A stretch of 64,000 nucleotides of DNA, taken from NCBI RefSeq assembly GCF_014198605.1, contig NZ_JACIHU010000001.1. One strand, given 5' to 3'. The notes under the pieces are model-generated. The model was not told where the DNA came from. It ran no database searches and saw only the letters and a list, made by a program, of their open reading frames with translations. Source of the DNA: Rhizobium etli_C. Its GTDB lineage: Bacteria; Pseudomonadota; Alphaproteobacteria; Rhizobiales; Rhizobiaceae. This document shows positions 32,718 through 40,581 of the stretch, piece by piece. Numbering within the stretch: position 1 is the first letter of the stretch; each line of letters opens with the position of its first letter. The translations under genes were made by a program, and so were the position numbers.

Positions 32718-33887
32718 TTGAAAGACACAAGTATCTTGAACGCCGAGAATCGCAACGCTGCCTCGCTTGCCGTGGACGACCAGTCCGATGGTTCGGGACA
32801 GCATGTGCGTCTGAGCGGCAACTGGCGCAGCGCCTATGTGCATCTCGTGCTGCGCGATTTCGAAAAGCTCCTGCATCAGAAGTCCGGTAACCTGACGGTC
32901 GATCTGTCTGAGATCACCGATATCGATACGGCGGGCATCTGGCTGCTGTGCCGGCTGAAAAAGGAAGCGGAGGCGGCCGGGCGGACGGTCCGCTTCGAAG
33001 GCACCAGTCCGCATATCGACGAAATGCTGGCGATGTTTTCCGAGGAGCCGGCCAAACCGGAGCCGGAGCCGAAGGAGAAGGTCTCCCTGGCCGCGCGCAT
33101 CCTCGCGCCGATCGGCAAGATGACCTACGACGTCTGGGACAATCTCGCCGCCGCCATGTACATCCTCGGCTCGGCGGTGCGCGGCGCGCAGATGAAGTTC
33201 GGCCGCGGCAGCGGCGTTTCGCCGGCCTCGATCGTCAATCAGATCGACCATATGGGCGTTCGCGCCGTTCCGATCATCCTGCTGATGTCATTCCTGATCG
33301 GGGCGATCATCGCCCAGCAGGGCGCCTTCCAGCTGCGCTACTTCGGCGCGGAAGTCTTCGTCGTCGATCTCGTCGGCATCCTGCAATTGCGCGAAATCGG
33401 CGTGCTGCTGACCTCGATCATGATCGCCGGCCGTTCCGGCAGCGCGATCACCGCCGAAATCGGCTCGATGAAGATGCGCGAGGAAATCGACGCACTGAAG
33501 GTGATGGGCCTGAACCCGATCGGCGTGCTGATCTTCCCACGGCTGGTGGCGCTGACCATCGCGCTGCCGCTGCTGACGGTCTTGGCGAATTTCGCCTCGC
33601 TTGCCGGCGCGGCGGCCGTCGCCTGGGGCTATTCCGGCATCACCTTCGCCAACTTCCTGGCGCGCCTGCACGAGGCAGTGACACTTTCGACCGTGCTGTC
33701 GGGCATGATCAAGGCGCCGTTCATGGCGCTCGTCATCGGTATCGTCGCCGCCGTCGAAGGATTAAAAGTCGGCGGCAGCGCCGAATCGCTCGGCCAGCAC
33801 GTCACGGCCTCGGTGGTGAAGGCGATTTTCGTCGTCATCCTGATGGACGGGCTTTTTGCGATGTTCTATGCAGCGATCAACTTCTAG
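32718..33887 (+). CDS. mlaE: Mla-type lipid transport permease with N-terminal STAS domain
   Basis: 389 residues from TTG 32718; other in-frame TTG/GTG codons follow and the ribosome site is weak, so the start may be later. Residues about 25-105 are a STAS domain (LTVDLSEITDIDTAGIWLL), equivalent to the separate MlaB protein of E. coli. Residues about 125-389 are the MlaE permease with GVRAVPIILLMSFLIGAIIA and REIGVLLTSIMIAGRSGSA. The fusion implies a one-to-one MlaB:MlaE unit. The operon with MlaF, MlaD and a lipoprotein should move phospholipids between outer and inner membranes. Confidence 0.92.
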   Translation: MKDTSILNAENRNAASLAVDDQSDGSGQHVRLSGNWRSAYVHLVLRDFEKLLHQKSGNLTVDLSEITDIDTAGIWLLCRLKKEAEAAGRTVRFEGTSPHIDEMLAMFSEEPAKPEPEPKEKVSLAARILAPIGKMTYDVWDNLAAAMYILGSAVRGAQMKFGRGSGVSPASIVNQIDHMGVRAVPIILLMSFLIGAIIAQQGAFQLRYFGAEVFVVDLVGILQLREIGVLLTSIMIAGRSGSAITAEIGSMKMREEIDALKVMGLNPIGVLIFPRLVALTIALPLLTVLANFASLAGAAAVAWGYSGITFANFLARLHEAVTLSTVLSGMIKAPFMALVIGIVAAVEGLKVGGSAESLGQHVTASVVKAIFVVILMDGLFAMFYAAINF

Positions 33888-33888
33888 C

Positions 33889-34728
33889 ATGGCGGACCGC
33901 GTGAACGAGCAAGCGATCGAAAGCGAAGGACAGGGCAGGGATGTCGTGCTTTCGGCGCGCGACGTCACCGTCGCTTTTGGCTCGAAGGTGGTGCTCGACA
34001 ATCTCAACCTCAATATCTATCGCGGCGAGATCCTCGGATTCGTCGGCGCGTCGGGTACCGGCAAATCGGTGCTGATGCGCACGGTGCTGAGGCTGCTGCC
34101 GCGCCGCTCCGGCACGATCAAGATCCTCGGCCAGGACTTCGACGAACTCGACGAACCGCAGCGCAACGCGCTCGACATGCGGCTCGGCGTGTTGTTTCAG
34201 CAGGGTGCGCTGTTCTCGTCGCTGACGGTCAAGGAAAACATCCAGGTGCCGATGCGCGAATATCTCGATCTGCCGCGCTCGCTGATGGATGAACTGGCGC
34301 ATCTGAAGATCCGCATGGTGGGGCTCGCGGCCGATGCCGCCGACAAATATCCGTCCGAGCTATCCGGCGGCATGATCAAGCGCGCCGCCCTTGCACGCGC
34401 TCTGGCGCTCGATCCTGAACTCGTCTTCCTGGACGAACCGACCTCAGGTCTCGATCCGATCGGGGCGGCCGAATTCGACGAACTGATCGCCAATCTGCGC
34501 GATAGTCTGGGACTGACCGTGTATATGGTGACGCATGATCTCGACAGCCTGTTTTCGGTCTGCGACCGTATTGCCGTGCTCGGAAAGAAGCGGGTAATGG
34601 TGGAAGGCACGATCGACGACATGCTGGCCTATGACGATCCGTGGGTGCAGGCCTATTTTAGAGGTAAGCGGGCGCGGTCGATCGTGCCGCAGGACGAAGT
34701 CGCACGCCACGGCAGCAGCGGGAAGTGA
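33889..34728 (+). CDS. mlaF: Mla-type ABC ATPase
   Basis: 279 residues from ATG 33889, 1 bp after the mlaE stop. Walker A GASGTGKSV near residue 51, signature LSGGMIKRAALARA near 150 and Walker B LVFLDEPTSGLDP near 173 are intact; the LSGGM signature is typical of MCE-associated ATPases. It energises the MlaE permease at the inner membrane. A C-terminal extension of about 25 polar residues follows the core. Confidence 0.93.
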   Translation: MADRVNEQAIESEGQGRDVVLSARDVTVAFGSKVVLDNLNLNIYRGEILGFVGASGTGKSVLMRTVLRLLPRRSGTIKILGQDFDELDEPQRNALDMRLGVLFQQGALFSSLTVKENIQVPMREYLDLPRSLMDELAHLKIRMVGLAADAADKYPSELSGGMIKRAALARALALDPELVFLDEPTSGLDPIGAAEFDELIANLRDSLGLTVYMVTHDLDSLFSVCDRIAVLGKKRVMVEGTIDDMLAYDDPWVQAYFRGKRARSIVPQDEVARHGSSGK

Positions 34729-34737
34729 CCGGATAAG

Positions 34738-36108
34738 ATGGAAACCAAAGCCAATTACACAATTGTCGGTTTTTTCACGGTGCTGGTGATCGCGGCGGCC
34801 TTCGGCTTCGTCTACTGGATGGCCGAATATGGCCGCGGCGGCCCGATGACCGAACTGATCGTGCGGATTCCCGGTTCGGCGAACGGCCTCAGCGTCGGCT
34901 CGCCGGTGCGCTTCAACGGCATCCAGATCGGCTCGGTGCAGACATTGTCGATCGATGCCGACGATCCGCAGTATTCGCTGGCTTTCACCCAGGTGCGCAC
35001 CGATGCGCCGATCTATCCCTCGACCAAGGCCGCCCTTGAAATCCAGGGCCTCACCGGGGCCGCCTATATCGAACTGTCGGGTGGCCGCAAGGGTGAGGAG
35101 AGCATCCTCAAACATGCGATCGAGAATAACAAACGCGCCGTCATCGTCGCCGATCAGTCGAGCGTCACCAATCTTCTCGCCACTGCCGACAAGATCCTCG
35201 ACCGTGCCAACGACGCCGTCGGCGAACTTCAGGGTTTCATCGAGGATTCGCGCGCGCCGCTGACCCAGACCTTCAAGAATGCCGAGACCTTCTCGGATGC
35301 GCTTGCCAAGAATTCCGACAATATCGACGCCTTCCTGCAAAGCGTCGGCGAGCTCTCCGATACGGTGAAGGCGGTTTCGGGCCGGGTCGATTCAACGCTT
35401 CAAGCTGTGGAATCGCTGGTCAAGGCGGTGGACGCCCAGAAGATCGACCGCATCGTCTCGAATGCCGAAAGGATCACCGCCAACGTCGCCGACGCCTCGG
35501 GCGATCTCAGGGGCGCGATCCAGAAGTTCGATGAGACGGCCACCACGTTCAACGATTTCGGCAAGCAGGCGCAGGACACACTCGACCGCGTCGATATACT
35601 CGTCGCCCAGATCGATCCGGCCAAGCTCAAAGGGTCGGTCGACGACATCTCGCAGGCGACCAAGGATGCCCGCGCTGCCGTCGCCTCGATCCGCGATGTC
35701 GCCAACACGGTTTCGGGACGCCAGAAAGATATCGACCAGACGATCCAGGACGTATCGCAGCTGGCCAACAAGCTGAACTCAGCCTCGACCCGCATCGACG
35801 GCATTCTCATCAAGGTCGATGCGCTGCTCGGGACCGACAATACGCAATCGATGTTCGCGCAAGCGCGCGAAACGCTGGAATCCTTCAAGAAGGTCGCCGA
35901 CAATCTGAATTCGCGAATCGGGCCGATCGCCGACAATCTGCAGAAATTCTCGAGCGGCGGCTTGCGCGACGTGCAGACTCTCGTCAACGACATGCGCGGG
36001 ACAGTGAACAATCTGAACGAGACGATCACCAACTTCGACCGCAATCCGCAACGCCTGATCTTCGGTGGGGACACGGTCAAGCAGTATGACGGCCGGACGC
36101 GGCGCTAA
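34738..36108 (+). CDS. mlaD: MlaD/MCE-domain protein with long coiled-coil tail
   Basis: 456 residues, much longer than the about 180 of E. coli MlaD. A single membrane helix (about 7-26) anchors it, followed by the MCE domain (about 38-115) with GSANGLSVGSPVRFNGIQIG and the LTGAAYIELSGG loop. From residue 135 to 440 the sequence is almost all helical heptad-like (repeats such as ADKILDRANDAVGELQ), so it may form a periplasmic tube or needle bridging the cell wall, as seen in long MCE proteins. It starts 9 bp after mlaF. Confidence 0.93.
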   Translation: METKANYTIVGFFTVLVIAAAFGFVYWMAEYGRGGPMTELIVRIPGSANGLSVGSPVRFNGIQIGSVQTLSIDADDPQYSLAFTQVRTDAPIYPSTKAALEIQGLTGAAYIELSGGRKGEESILKHAIENNKRAVIVADQSSVTNLLATADKILDRANDAVGELQGFIEDSRAPLTQTFKNAETFSDALAKNSDNIDAFLQSVGELSDTVKAVSGRVDSTLQAVESLVKAVDAQKIDRIVSNAERITANVADASGDLRGAIQKFDETATTFNDFGKQAQDTLDRVDILVAQIDPAKLKGSVDDISQATKDARAAVASIRDVANTVSGRQKDIDQTIQDVSQLANKLNSASTRIDGILIKVDALLGTDNTQSMFAQARETLESFKKVADNLNSRIGPIADNLQKFSSGGLRDVQTLVNDMRGTVNNLNETITNFDRNPQRLIFGGDTVKQYDGRTRR

Positions 36109-36133
36109 CAGGGGAAGTCAGGGGTAGCCTAAT

Positions 36134-36745
36134 ATGGTCGCATCGCATCTGTTGTCGCGCCGTTCATGGATCAGGGGAACGGTGATCGCGCTGCCGCTGA
36201 CAGCGCTGATTCTTTCCGGGTGCGGCACCGCGGCCAAGAACGACACCTATGACCTGGCGGGTCCCGTCGACGGCGACGGACCCGCGGCCAAATCCCGCCA
36301 GATACTGATCGCCGGCCCGACGGCGCTAAGGTCGCTCGACAGCGAGCAGATCGTCATCCGCGTCTCGCCTTCGGAGATCCAGTATCTTTCGCGGGCGCAG
36401 TGGGGCGACAAGCTGCCGCGCATCGTGCAGTCAAAACTGGTCGAGGCCTTCGAGAATTCAGGCAAGCTCGGCGGCGTCGGCTTACCGGGGCAGGGGCTGG
36501 CGATCGACTACCAGGTCGTCACCGACATCCGCTCCTTCGAGATCGATGCGTCGAGCGGCAACCAGGCGGTGGTCGAAATCTCCGTCAAGCTCCTCAACGA
36601 CCGCAACGGTTCGGTGCGCGCCCAGAAGGTGTTCCGCGCCATGGCGCCCGCCGGCGGGGACAATGTTGGCTTCGTCAAGGCGCTCGACCGCGCCTTTTCC
36701 ATTGTCGTTTCCGAGATTGTCAGCTGGACGCTGCGCTCAATCTGA
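36134..36745 (+). CDS. ABC-type transport auxiliary lipoprotein
   Basis: 203 residues. A lipoprotein signal peptide ends in the lipobox LILSGC (Cys30), so it is lipid-anchored, probably at the outer membrane. The mature part has the YmbA/PqiC-like fold with LIAGPTALRSLDSEQIVIR and PSEIQYLSRAQWGDKLPRIVQ and a C-terminal helix ending at SWTLRSI. It is the last gene of the Mla-type operon, 25 bp after mlaD, and probably receives or delivers lipid at the outer membrane, in place of MlaA/MlaC or PqiC. Confidence 0.88.
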   Translation: MVASHLLSRRSWIRGTVIALPLTALILSGCGTAAKNDTYDLAGPVDGDGPAAKSRQILIAGPTALRSLDSEQIVIRVSPSEIQYLSRAQWGDKLPRIVQSKLVEAFENSGKLGGVGLPGQGLAIDYQVVTDIRSFEIDASSGNQAVVEISVKLLNDRNGSVRAQKVFRAMAPAGGDNVGFVKALDRAFSIVVSEIVSWTLRSI

Positions 36746-36892
36746 CATGGCGTTTGGCGGCCGCCGCGTCGACATCAGGGGTTGCTCAATCTGAAAAAAA
36801 CCTGGCTGCGTGGGGCTGGGGATGCCATCGTATTCAATCTATTTACGAATTTGTGGAACCCATCATGTTAACGCTGTCAGGAGGCATGCTGT

Positions 36893-38146
36893 ATGGTGGT
36901 CGCACGAGTGTTCGGAAAGTCGTCGCCGGAGGCGATCCAGCGCGAAAACGACCGTTTGGCTGCGCTGCAGCAGCTCGATCTCCTCGATACGCCGAGGGAC
37001 GAAGGCTTCGAGCGGATCGTCCGCCTGATCAAGCAGATCTTTTCCATCGACATCGGCATCATATCCCTGATCGACGGGCACCGGCAGTGGTACAAGGCCT
37101 GTTCCGGCCTGTCGGCCGACGAGGTGTCGCTGGAAGACACGTTCTGCCGCTGCGTGGTCGACTGTGACGAGCCTGTCATTGTGCAGGATGCCACCCAGGA
37201 TGCACGATTTTTAAAGCATCCCGCAGTGACCGGCGAGGATCATATCCGGTTTTATGCCGGTGTGCCGCTCAGAACCAAGGCCGGGCATATGATCGGAACA
37301 GTATGCGCGATCGACCGCCGGCCAAGATCGTTCGGTAACAAAGACCTTGGCATTCTCCAGGAACTCGCGGGGGCGGCGATGGACCGCATCGATCTCATGC
37401 AGTCGGCAGTGACCGACAGCTTGACTGAGGCGATGACCCGGCGCGCCTTTAAACAAGAGGCCGACCAGCTGATTTCGGTCGCCTTGCGGCACCAGCATGA
37501 GCTCTCCTGCATCGTTTTCGATATCGACCATTTCAAGCAGGTGAACGACCAGCATGGACATGCTGCGGGAGACGCGGTTCTCAAGGCGGTGGCTTCCGTC
37601 TGCAAGGCAACCCTTCGCGCCGGTGATCTCTTCGGCCGGATCGGCGGCGAGGAATTCGCCGTCGTGCTGCCGCATGTCGATCGTCAAGGTGCCCTCGCGG
37701 TCGCCGAAAAACTCCGCGCCGCCATAGCCCTCCAGCCTGTCCACGGCAATCATGGTGTTCTCCACGTCACGGCGAGCCTCGGAAGCTCGGCGCTCTCGAT
37801 GGTCAGCAAGGATGTCGAGACCCTTTTGGCACAGGCGGATGCCGCCATGTATCAGGCCAAGCGCGGCGGTCGCAATCGCTGCGTGTCATGGAGTTCCATT
37901 CATGCCGATCACGCAATCGGCGCCCGGCGCCGGGTGCTGAAGGCCGGCTCCATCCTCTTCAATGATCGGCGTTCGACCATCGACTGCACGGTCAAATCCA
38001 TCGGCGCAGAGAGCGCCGGCATTACGGTCTCCAATACGACAGGCATTCCTTCGGAATTCATCCTTGCCATCAAAGGAGAAGGCTTCGAAACGAATTGCAG
38101 GGTGATTGCGCAAGACCGGCAACACCTCGAAGTGGCGTTCAAATAG
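36893..38146 (+). CDS. Diguanylate cyclase with GAF, GGDEF and PilZ-like domains
   Basis: 417 residues from ATG 36893, with AGGAGG 8 nt upstream. GAF domain at about 20-165 (ending VPLRTKAGHMIGTVCAID), GGDEF domain at about 170-330 with intact active site GRIGGEEF and an inhibitory RAGD (RxxD) five residues before it, so it should make cyclic di-GMP under product control. The C-terminal about 85 residues start with GARRRVLKAG and look like a degenerate PilZ domain that could sense c-di-GMP. No membrane helix: cytoplasmic. Two copies of GCTCAATCTGA flank the gap before it. It converges with the D,D-carboxypeptidase gene. Confidence 0.9.
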   Translation: MVVARVFGKSSPEAIQRENDRLAALQQLDLLDTPRDEGFERIVRLIKQIFSIDIGIISLIDGHRQWYKACSGLSADEVSLEDTFCRCVVDCDEPVIVQDATQDARFLKHPAVTGEDHIRFYAGVPLRTKAGHMIGTVCAIDRRPRSFGNKDLGILQELAGAAMDRIDLMQSAVTDSLTEAMTRRAFKQEADQLISVALRHQHELSCIVFDIDHFKQVNDQHGHAAGDAVLKAVASVCKATLRAGDLFGRIGGEEFAVVLPHVDRQGALAVAEKLRAAIALQPVHGNHGVLHVTASLGSSALSMVSKDVETLLAQADAAMYQAKRGGRNRCVSWSSIHADHAIGARRRVLKAGSILFNDRRSTIDCTVKSIGAESAGITVSNTTGIPSEFILAIKGEGFETNCRVIAQDRQHLEVAFK

Positions 38147-38154
38147 ATTGCGGC

Positions 38155-39027
38155 CTATTTCGTCGGCTGCGTATCCGTCATCGTTGCTCCGGGCTGGGTG
38201 CCCGGTGTGGTGTACGCCGTAGCGGTCGACGGCGACAGGGTGCTGTCCAGCAGCCCGGCCATCTTGTCGTCGCGCAGGCCTGCGGTCTTTTCGCCCATGA
38301 CAACTCCAACCACGCGGCGGCCTCCCTTCAGCGCCGACGTCACGACATTATAGCCGGATGCGTCGGTATAGCCGGTCTTGATGCCGTCGACGCCGTCATA
38401 GCGATACATCAGGTTGTTGTGGCCGCGCAGTTTCATGCCGCGGAACTGGAAGCCGCGCATGGAAAACAGTTTGAACTCCTCGGGGAAGTCCCGCATCAAC
38501 GAGACGCCGAGGGTCGCCATATCACGCGCCGTGGTGACCTGCTCCGGGTCGGGAAGGCCCGAGGGATTCTTGAAGACCGTGTCCTTCATGCCAAGCTGGT
38601 GCGCCTTGTCGGTCATCGCTTTGGCGAAGGCTTGTTCCGAGCCGCCGAGCTGTTCGGCGATCGCAACCGCGGAGTCGTTGGCAGACAGTACGACGATGCT
38701 TTCGACTGCTTCACGCAGCGTCACCTGACGGCCGGCGCCGACGGCAAGCTTGAAGGGCTCCTTGCTTTCGGCATTTTCCGACATGGTGAGCTTCTGTTCC
38801 CATGTGAGGCGTCCCTCATGCAGAGCCTCGAAGGCGAGATAGAGCGTCATCATCTTGGTCAATGATGCCGGATAGTTCAGATCGTCCTGATTGGAGGCTT
38901 CAAGGACCTGACCCGACTGCGCATCGACGACGAAGCTTGCCTGGCCGGCCTCAGCTTGGGCGAACGCGCCCATCAGCAAGGCGGACGAGAGCGCGGTGGC
39001 ACGGAGGCGGGAGGTCGTCTTGGTCAT
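38155..39027 (-). CDS. D-alanyl-D-alanine carboxypeptidase (PBP5/6 family)
   Basis: 290 residues from ATG 39027. A signal peptide ends at AEAG near residue 28. Active-site motifs are SLTK (Ser55), SAN near 115 and KTG near 218. The enzyme trims the terminal D-Ala from peptidoglycan stem peptides in the periplasm. It is shorter than E. coli PBP5 and has no C-terminal amphipathic anchor, instead ending in a Thr/Pro-rich tail, so it is probably soluble. An in-frame open extension to 39141 has no signal-peptide logic. Confidence 0.9.
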   Translation of the reverse strand: MTKTTSRLRATALSSALLMGAFAQAEAGQASFVVDAQSGQVLEASNQDDLNYPASLTKMMTLYLAFEALHEGRLTWEQKLTMSENAESKEPFKLAVGAGRQVTLREAVESIVVLSANDSAVAIAEQLGGSEQAFAKAMTDKAHQLGMKDTVFKNPSGLPDPEQVTTARDMATLGVSLMRDFPEEFKLFSMRGFQFRGMKLRGHNNLMYRYDGVDGIKTGYTDASGYNVVTSALKGGRRVVGVVMGEKTAGLRDDKMAGLLDSTLSPSTATAYTTPGTQPGATMTDTQPTK

Positions 39028-39373
39028 CGGTATACTGTCTCTGTCTTTGGACGGTCGGGTGAGCTGTTGGCTAAACGCAAGCCGATCGAGAAAGTTTGTG
39101 ACGAAAAGAAGGACAGGCGGCAATAAAAAGGTCCTATCCACAGCTGATTCCTTTTGTGTTGCCCTCTTCGCTATCGGTCTCGATCGCTGCGTTTACAATT
39201 GGGGCATAGCAGCCGATCGGTAAAAGACGGAAACCGGGACCGTATGGCGCCGGTTGCGACGGAGGGCTGCTTCTGCTTGTGTTGCCATACATCTCTTCTA
39301 CAGAGAAGGGGTGGACGAAGCCGGACAAGTCGATCCGGAGTCGTTGCCGCATATTCCAAATGGATGAGAGAGC
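39028..39373. other. Intergenic region with no recognised gene
   Basis: The 346 bp between the D,D-carboxypeptidase and the P-loop kinase hold no convincing frame. It should contain the promoters of both divergent genes; I cannot assign boxes with confidence. Confidence 0.5.
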
Positions 39374-39892
39374 ATGCTGATTATCTTCGGCGGCTTGCCG
39401 GGTAGTGGAAAGACGACGATTGCGCGCGCCCTCGCGAGACGGCTCGGAGCCGTGCATGTGAGGGTCGATACGATCGAGCAGGCGATCAGAGCGGCGGGTG
39501 ACCCTTCCAGTGACATCGGCCCGGCGGGTTATGTCATCGCCTACGGCGTCGCGGAGGATAATCTGACGCTCGGCAGGATGGTGATTGCCGATTCGGTCAA
39601 CCCGTTGACAATAACCCGTGAGGCCTGGCTGGCGGTCGCTGCACGCTCCGGCGTGATCGCGGCCGAGGTCGAGGTGATCTGCTCCGACAAGACCGAACAT
39701 CGCCGCCGGGTCGAGACGCGGAAAACGGATGTGGAAGGTCTGGTTAAACCGACGTGGCAGGAAGTCGTCGAGCGGATATATGACGACTGGGGGCAGACAC
39801 CGATCATTGTCGATACGGCTGCGAGGGATGTGCCAGAGATTGTCGAGGCGCTGATCGTCAAGCTGAGGACCGAGCGCCTGCTTCCGATTTGA
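39374..39892 (+). CDS. P-loop kinase-like AAA ATPase
   Basis: 172 residues. The Walker A motif GGLPGSGKTT is at residues 6-15, followed by ARALARRLGAVHVRVDTIEQAI. The central VIADSVNPLTITREAW and the C-terminal WGQTPIIVDTA resemble small kinases of the chloramphenicol-phosphotransferase/shikimate-kinase-like group. The lid has the HRRRVETRK basic patch. Cytoplasmic; substrate unknown. Confidence 0.8.
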   Translation: MLIIFGGLPGSGKTTIARALARRLGAVHVRVDTIEQAIRAAGDPSSDIGPAGYVIAYGVAEDNLTLGRMVIADSVNPLTITREAWLAVAARSGVIAAEVEVICSDKTEHRRRVETRKTDVEGLVKPTWQEVVERIYDDWGQTPIIVDTAARDVPEIVEALIVKLRTERLLPI

Positions 39893-39914
39893 TATCGGCT
39901 GTTGCTGCGGTGCT

Positions 39915-40475
39915 TTATGAAAAGGCGATGTCGGCCGCGGGGCGGATTTCCACCGCCGCATTGCCCGCGTCGAACCCGTCGAGCGTTTCGTTGTGATGGG
40001 CGACAATTTCGGAGAAGGTGAGGGTTGCCGTATCGCCTGTGGTGTGGCCGTCCGCCACGAGCGTCACGTCATAGCCGAGAGAAACGGCGCGCCTGACGGT
40101 CGTGTCGACGCAGAATTGCGACATGCAGCCGCCGACCACGAGGTGCGTGACCTCCCGTTCGTTCAGGCGTTCGGCAAGATCGGTTTCGAAGAAGGAATCG
40201 GCGCTTTGCTTGCGGACGGTGACCTCGCCTTGCCTCGGAGCAATCTCCTGGCGCAGTTCCCATCCGGGCGTGCCGACGGCCAATCGATGGCCGCTGCCGC
40301 CGTCATGCTGCACGAGCACGACCGGCGCGCCGGCCTGTCGCGCCTTTTCCTGAAGTGATGCAAGCCGAGCGACGGTCTCATCCAGCGCAGAATCGACCTG
40401 AGACTGCCGCTCGGGCGTGGCCTTCCCGAAGAGAATTGCATTCTGCACGTCGATGATCAGCAGGGCCTTGGTCAT
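39915..40475 (-). CDS. Isochorismatase-family cysteine hydrolase
   Basis: 186 residues from ATG 40475. The catalytic triad is visible: Asp in LLIIDVQNAI, Lys in VRKQSADSF, Cys in GGCMSQFCVDTTVRRA. Members hydrolyse amides or enol ethers (nicotinamidase, isochorismatase, and others); this one cannot be assigned further. It ends 22 bp from the convergent kinase gene. Confidence 0.88.
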   Translation of the reverse strand: MTKALLIIDVQNAILFGKATPERQSQVDSALDETVARLASLQEKARQAGAPVVLVQHDGGSGHRLAVGTPGWELRQEIAPRQGEVTVRKQSADSFFETDLAERLNEREVTHLVVGGCMSQFCVDTTVRRAVSLGYDVTLVADGHTTGDTATLTFSEIVAHHNETLDGFDAGNAAVEIRPAADIAFS

Positions 40476-40530
40476 TCGTTCGCGTTTCCGGGAATAGGGA
40501 GCAGATCTTGTCCGCATCATCATAAGTGAA

Positions 40531-40557
40531 AGCCGCCTGACACAGGTTCAGGCGGCT
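40531..40557 (-). terminator. Probable terminator of the GPR/RgsE-like gene
   Basis: Perfect 10-bp stem AGCCGCCTGA/TCAGGCGGCT (40531-40540, 40548-40557), 7-nt loop, 24 bp after the stop codon; the T run on the minus strand is short. Confidence 0.6.
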
Positions 40558-40581
40558 CCAGATCTAAGGCGTCGGCCAGGC

